Positions 7,119-10,503 of a stretch of DNA of 10,503 nucleotides are shown here, in pieces (positions within the stretch are counted from its first letter, which is position 1; every line of letters starts with the position of its first letter). A program made the translations under genes and the position numbers. The DNA lies in NCBI GenBank assembly GCA_937873545.1, contig CALMWI010000092.1:1-10503 (forward strand). Direction: 5' to 3'. The notes under the pieces are model-generated. The model did no database searches and was not told the DNA's origin. It saw nothing but the letters and a program-made list of their open reading frames with translations. The stretch comes from an uncultured bacterium. GTDB taxonomy: Bacteria > UBA4055.

Positions 7119-10100
7119 TTAAAAATTAGCCCCAAGGCTGAACATGTGCCAAGGTTTTGAGGCTGACGAATTGAAATCCCATGCCCATGAAACATCGTAC
7201 CTCAGGATAAAATAACCCGCGTTCATTCTCGATCCCAGACCTGATGAAAAAAGCAGATCGTTCAGTTTTATATTACCGCTGCTGTCCCTGACCGTACCTT
7301 TAAAATCTTCATTCGTCCATGCGCTTCCGAAGTCTGAAAAAACTACACCGGTAATATTACCCAGTACCATCGGGAATGGGAATCCGAGTGCCAGATATTT
7401 AATGAAGGGATATCTGAATTCAGCGTTGACAAGCGCATATCTGTTGCCGGACCTTTCGAAAAGGCGGTAGCCCCTCATCGGATATTCGCTTGACGAATAA
7501 TACTTGTCAATGATAGAATCGAATTCGTAATCACCGTTATACTTGAAGTTGAACCAGTTGGATAATCCTCCTAGATAAAACTGCTGGGGAGTATTACCTT
7601 CGCTTACTGCGCCTGAAAGCCTAAAAGCAAAATGGTATTCTCCGCTTAATCTTATATACTTCCTGTAATCAAGACCGAAGGTCGTAAATTCAATTGTGCC
7701 GCTTTTGTCCGCAGTAATATCATTAGTCTCTGAAGCGTGCAGAGCTTCGAGTCTGGCTCTTGTTCCGTTCTCAGGGCCGTAATATCCCCAGATCACATTG
7801 TCGTAGCTGAAACCTGCGTTTATGCTGAACAAAGTATTCGTATTGTCATGTACATAGGCGTCATCCGCATCTTTCCATACCTCGTTTACTATGCTTTTGA
7901 CACTCAAATATGAATCAATTCTTGAATATCTGCTGAAAGGGTACTGGGACATCAGATATAATCCGATAAGTCTGTCCCGATAGGCTGAGTCTATATCTTC
8001 CTCATAGTCATCCCATATATAATAATAGACTACATCGTGGCTGATACCAATTCCGAAGTTAATCCTGTTCTCCAGATAATAGTAATAAACTGCTGCATTT
8101 GAATTCACGATGTCCTGGTTAAGATCGCTCATCACAACAAAACTGTGGTTGGACAGATAGTCGGAGAACTGAAGATAAGCGGAACCCATGACTCCGTAAC
8201 CCGTCGCATAGCCTGCATTAACAGTAATAATGTCCGGAGTGAACTTCAGCTGGTAAGGTCTGGGAGTTCTAAGCTCTCTTTTCTGTTCTTCGCTGAGTAC
8301 TTCCTTTGCAGTCTTATCTATCATGTTCTTGGAGAATCTGAATTTTCGCAGATCCTTTTTTGTATAATCGAATGTGGAATCTTTTTCGGTAGCGGTTTTT
8401 GAAAAATCAGTTTCTTCGTACCACCGCACATTTAAAGGGTCTTTCTTTTCAAGGATCAGTTTTTCGGTATCCTCTATGATAAAAATATCATAACCGGCTT
8501 TGAATACAGCAGTAAAAGTTATTTTGTTGGCATTGTATGAAGCCTGTGAACAGCCTGTCATAAAGTTAGTAATCCCCGAAATCCTGCCCTCGGTCAAATC
8601 TTTATAGTAAATGTTCCCTATTCCTGTTTCATCGGATATAAAGCCGATCCTGTTGTTATCAATCCAGAAAGGCGAGTATTCACTGAACTCTGCGGTCTGT
8701 GAGATTTCCGAAACGGTATCGCTTTCAATATCAAGCACATAAATATCCTTAACATTAAGGTTTCTACCCATGATCTTATCAAGCGATCTCTCGTTTATCG
8801 TCAGATCGTTAAGCCTGTCTGAAGAAAATGCTATCTTTTTACCGTCGGGCGAGAATTTAGGCTCGTTGTCAGAGTAAATATCGTCTGTCAGCTTTTTCAG
8901 CTCACCGCTTTTGATACTAAAAAGATAAATGTCAGATAATCCGTCCTTGATCCCGGTAAAACATATCTGCTCTCCATCCTTGGACCATTCCGGATAGTAT
9001 AGACCGTCAAGGCCGAATTTCTGTCTTTTGATCCTTTTGCCGGTCTCTGCCTCATATATGAATAAAGCGTCCTGCTCGGAGCTTTTCGAGAAAAAAGCTA
9101 TATACCTGCTGTCGGGCGACCATGCGAATCCCGGTCTTAACCAGTGGAATTCTTCGAAATCCCCGGATGACTGTCCCGATACTATTTTTCTTATTATCTC
9201 CCCATCGAAAGAACGCATAAGATAGATGTCAAAATAATCTGATTTATTGCTCAGGAACACTATTTTCTTGCCGTCAGGGCTGATTACCGCCGAATTATTG
9301 ATCGAGTTGCCGTATTTTTCATGATCGGTCAGTTTTGTAGCTATGACACCGGGTTCATCTGTTTTGATCAGCGTATCCCAGTATTTAGTTTTAAGCCATT
9401 TATCCCAGTTCTGCGAAAGATCTTCGAAATTTGTTCCCAGAGCATCAAGAAAAGCATCTTCAGTTGATCTTATAATGTTTATGCCGCGCAAAATTTCTCC
9501 GATCTTTTTGCTGCCGTAAGTATCGGAAACATACTTGAACAGCGACTGTCCTCCCTTATAGGCCATATAATTGTTCAGATAATAAACATTTCCGATATAG
9601 TTGTTGTAAACTGCATCTCTGACTGTTTGGTCGGACTCGCTGTCCCATCCCCCGCGGCTTTCGTATTCGGCGATCCCTTCAATAAACCATAGCGGAAGGT
9701 TCATTTTACCGATTCCGGTCACAATAGACTGGTAATTTCCCTGGAACAGCATCTGGTTCATAACAGCATGCGTCAATTCATGATGTATCACATGCCGGAA
9801 ATCTTCCCAGTTCCCGTCGTATGGAACAACTACGCGGTTTTTAAAGAACTCAGTGAATCCGCCTACAGATTCTTCAGGTATTCCGCCCATAACATTCGTT
9901 TCTTCAAAATGATTGTGCGAATTATAGACGATCACATGTATCTTTGATCTGGGAACATACATCAGATCCCGGTTCAGGTATGTCAGTGAATTTTCAGCCG
10001 TAACAGCGCAAAAATCTGCCAGCATCTTGCCGCCCTGATAGAAATATATCCTGAAATTTTCGGTTTCTATATATTTCCATTCAAAATCATGATACTGAAC

Positions 10101-10172
10101 CTTATTTTTACCGAAAGGTAAAGCGGACATTATCAGCGTAAGTATTGAGATCATAAGTATTTTGTTCTTCAT
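7119..10172 (-). CDS. Outer-membrane protein: HEXXH metallopeptidase, WD40-like propeller, Omp85-type barrel
   Basis: 1017-aa exported protein with three modules. A signal peptide covers about residues 1-20 (KNK then a hydrophobic run to SALPFG). Residues 30-265 look like a peptidase-MA-type gluzincin: zinc motif H131-E132-L-T-H135, and WFIEGIAEY (162-170), where E165 or E169 is the likely third ligand. Residues about 280-570 contain at least five TolB/PD40-like blades, seen as AVISPDGKKIVFLS (295-308), FAWSPDSRYIAFFS (349-362), PEWSKDGEQICFTG (394-407), PKFSPDGKKIAFSS (438-451) and FWIDNNRIGFIS (502-513). Residues about 640-1017 form a beta-barrel with Omp85-superfamily hallmarks: FYLGG (865-869), the M-R-G-Y loop-6 motif (R900), VFSDFGSAW (944-952), and a terminal strand ending in Phe. 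No POTRA domain is evident. It probably cleaves or binds proteins or peptidoglycan at the outer membrane; the substrate is unknown. It is the first gene of the operon; only GGG at 10180-10182 offers a weak ribosome site. Confidence 0.88.
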   Translation of the reverse strand: MKNKILMISILTLIMSALPFGKNKVQYHDFEWKYIETENFRIYFYQGGKMLADFCAVTAENSLTYLNRDLMYVPRSKIHVIVYNSHNHFEETNVMGGIPEESVGGFTEFFKNRVVVPYDGNWEDFRHVIHHELTHAVMNQMLFQGNYQSIVTGIGKMNLPLWFIEGIAEYESRGGWDSESDQTVRDAVYNNYIGNVYYLNNYMAYKGGQSLFKYVSDTYGSKKIGEILRGINIIRSTEDAFLDALGTNFEDLSQNWDKWLKTKYWDTLIKTDEPGVIATKLTDHEKYGNSINNSAVISPDGKKIVFLSNKSDYFDIYLMRSFDGEIIRKIVSGQSSGDFEEFHWLRPGFAWSPDSRYIAFFSKSSEQDALFIYEAETGKRIKRQKFGLDGLYYPEWSKDGEQICFTGIKDGLSDIYLFSIKSGELKKLTDDIYSDNEPKFSPDGKKIAFSSDRLNDLTINERSLDKIMGRNLNVKDIYVLDIESDTVSEISQTAEFSEYSPFWIDNNRIGFISDETGIGNIYYKDLTEGRISGITNFMTGCSQASYNANKITFTAVFKAGYDIFIIEDTEKLILEKKDPLNVRWYEETDFSKTATEKDSTFDYTKKDLRKFRFSKNMIDKTAKEVLSEEQKRELRTPRPYQLKFTPDIITVNAGYATGYGVMGSAYLQFSDYLSNHSFVVMSDLNQDIVNSNAAVYYYYLENRINFGIGISHDVVYYYIWDDYEEDIDSAYRDRLIGLYLMSQYPFSRYSRIDSYLSVKSIVNEVWKDADDAYVHDNTNTLFSINAGFSYDNVIWGYYGPENGTRARLEALHASETNDITADKSGTIEFTTFGLDYRKYIRLSGEYHFAFRLSGAVSEGNTPQQFYLGGLSNWFNFKYNGDYEFDSIIDKYYSSSEYPMRGYRLFERSGNRYALVNAEFRYPFIKYLALGFPFPMVLGNITGVVFSDFGSAWTNEDFKGTVRDSSGNIKLNDLLFSSGLGSRMNAGYFILRYDVSWAWDFNSSASKPWHMFSLGANF

Positions 10173-10252
10173 TCATCTACCCGAAAATCTAATTAAGATA
10201 TAAATATATGCAAATAATTTTGATAATGCGATGATAAGTTTAATAAAATCAG

Positions 10253-10272
10253 CGGAGCAGTCCATTGCTCCG
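10253..10272. repeat. Perfect 7-bp inverted repeat in the divergent intergenic region
   Basis: CGGAGCA (10253-10259) and TGCTCCG (10266-10272) flank a 6-nt loop. The stem is GC-rich in an otherwise very AT-rich region, about 80 nt upstream of the outer-membrane protein gene and about 140 nt before the rightmost gene. There is no U-run on the plus side and only a weak one on the minus side. An operator or a leader hairpin therefore seems as likely as a terminator. Confidence 0.6.
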
Positions 10273-10291
10273 AAAATAAAAATAATTTAAC

Positions 10292-10319
10292 TTGTAAAAA
10301 ACCGATCATAGAGTATATT
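10292..10319 (+). promoter_or_regulatory. Candidate promoter for the rightmost gene
   Basis: TTGTAA (10292-10297) and TATATT (10314-10319) are separated by 16 nt, matching the sigma70-type hexamers at four and five of six positions. A leader of roughly 85 nt would result. The surrounding sequence is AT-rich, so chance matches are common, and the organism's own consensus may differ. Confidence 0.3.
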
Positions 10320-10410
10320 TATAACTGTAGTGTACGAAAAGATATGAACGCCGTTGACGGATAATTTTTTATATTGGAAACAATCCGATAGAATTGTAAA
10401 GGGGTCGATC

Positions 10411-10503
10411 ATGAAGAACAATGTTAATAATAATAAAAACGGCTTAGACAATAGGATCAGTAAAAGGTTTTTAATCATTTCTTTTGCGTTTCTTTTTGCG
10501 GGT
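10411..10503 (+). CDS. N-terminus of a membrane-anchored protein, 3'-truncated by window edge
   Basis: The first 31 codons of a gene that continues past the window. The ATG is preceded by AAGGGG (10399-10404) at a 6-nt spacing, a good ribosome binding site. The product begins with an Asn/Lys-rich cytoplasmic segment (residues 1-19, many AAT/AAC codons), then a hydrophobic stretch starting at F20 (FLIISFAFLFAG), which suggests a signal anchor or first transmembrane helix with positive residues on the inside. There is too little sequence for a family assignment. It is transcribed divergently from the outer-membrane protein operon. Confidence 0.7.
   Translation, partial: MKNNVNNNKNGLDNRISKRFLIISFAFLFAG

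Noticed and set aside
7119..10172. Calling the large protein TolB or BamA
   Set aside because: It shares PD40 blades with TolB and barrel motifs with BamA, but it has an N-terminal HEXXH domain, no POTRA repeats and no pal/tol or bam neighbours.
10287..10478. 63-codon minus-strand ORF at the right edge
   Set aside because: It runs antisense across a plus-strand gene with a good ribosome site. Its hydrophobic product reflects AT-rich sequence, and it has no supported start.

Overview
The window (about 40% GC by eye) looks like chromosome from a Gram-negative, outer-membrane bacterium. The evidence is a very large secreted protein ending in an Omp85-type beta-barrel with a C-terminal Phe, and an AsmA-like envelope protein in the same transcription unit. 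The mix (peptidase-MA/TolB-propeller/barrel protein, fused B12-type radical SAM/DUF2344 protein, solo AAA/DUF4143 ATPase) recalls the FCB group or neighbouring candidate phyla. The taxon is inference and cannot be fixed from this sequence alone.

Left part (1-1002, plus strand): the 3' part of a CPBP/CAAX-type membrane protease is cut by the window edge. A short stretch follows that may be a decayed or tiny reading frame (445-569), then a complete OsmC-family peroxiredoxin-like gene. Converging on it is a minus-strand AAA+ ATPase of the AAA_14/DUF4143 family (1003-2310). Directly upstream of the ATPase lie three tandem copies of a 33-bp repeat (2345-2443), and the copy nearest the gene may supply part of its promoter.

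Central and right part (2458-10172, minus strand): four genes with gaps of 18, 5 and 9 nt form an apparent operon. In transcription order they are a 1017-aa outer-membrane protein (zinc-metallopeptidase domain, WD40-like propeller, Omp85-like barrel), ribulose-phosphate 3-epimerase (rpe), an 841-aa radical SAM protein fused to DUF2344, and an AsmA-like membrane-anchored protein. The first and last genes point to envelope or outer-membrane work. rpe is a housekeeping pentose-phosphate enzyme, and the radical SAM protein belongs to a family whose reaction I do not know.

Right edge (10173-10503): a 238-bp divergent intergenic region contains a perfect 7-bp inverted repeat and a possible plus-strand promoter. 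It leads to the first 31 codons of a membrane-anchored protein that runs off the window.

There is no phage, IS element, CRISPR array, tRNA or rRNA that I can support. I see no multi-gene defence system. The least explained items are the 33-bp repeat array in front of the ATPase and the three-domain outer-membrane protease.
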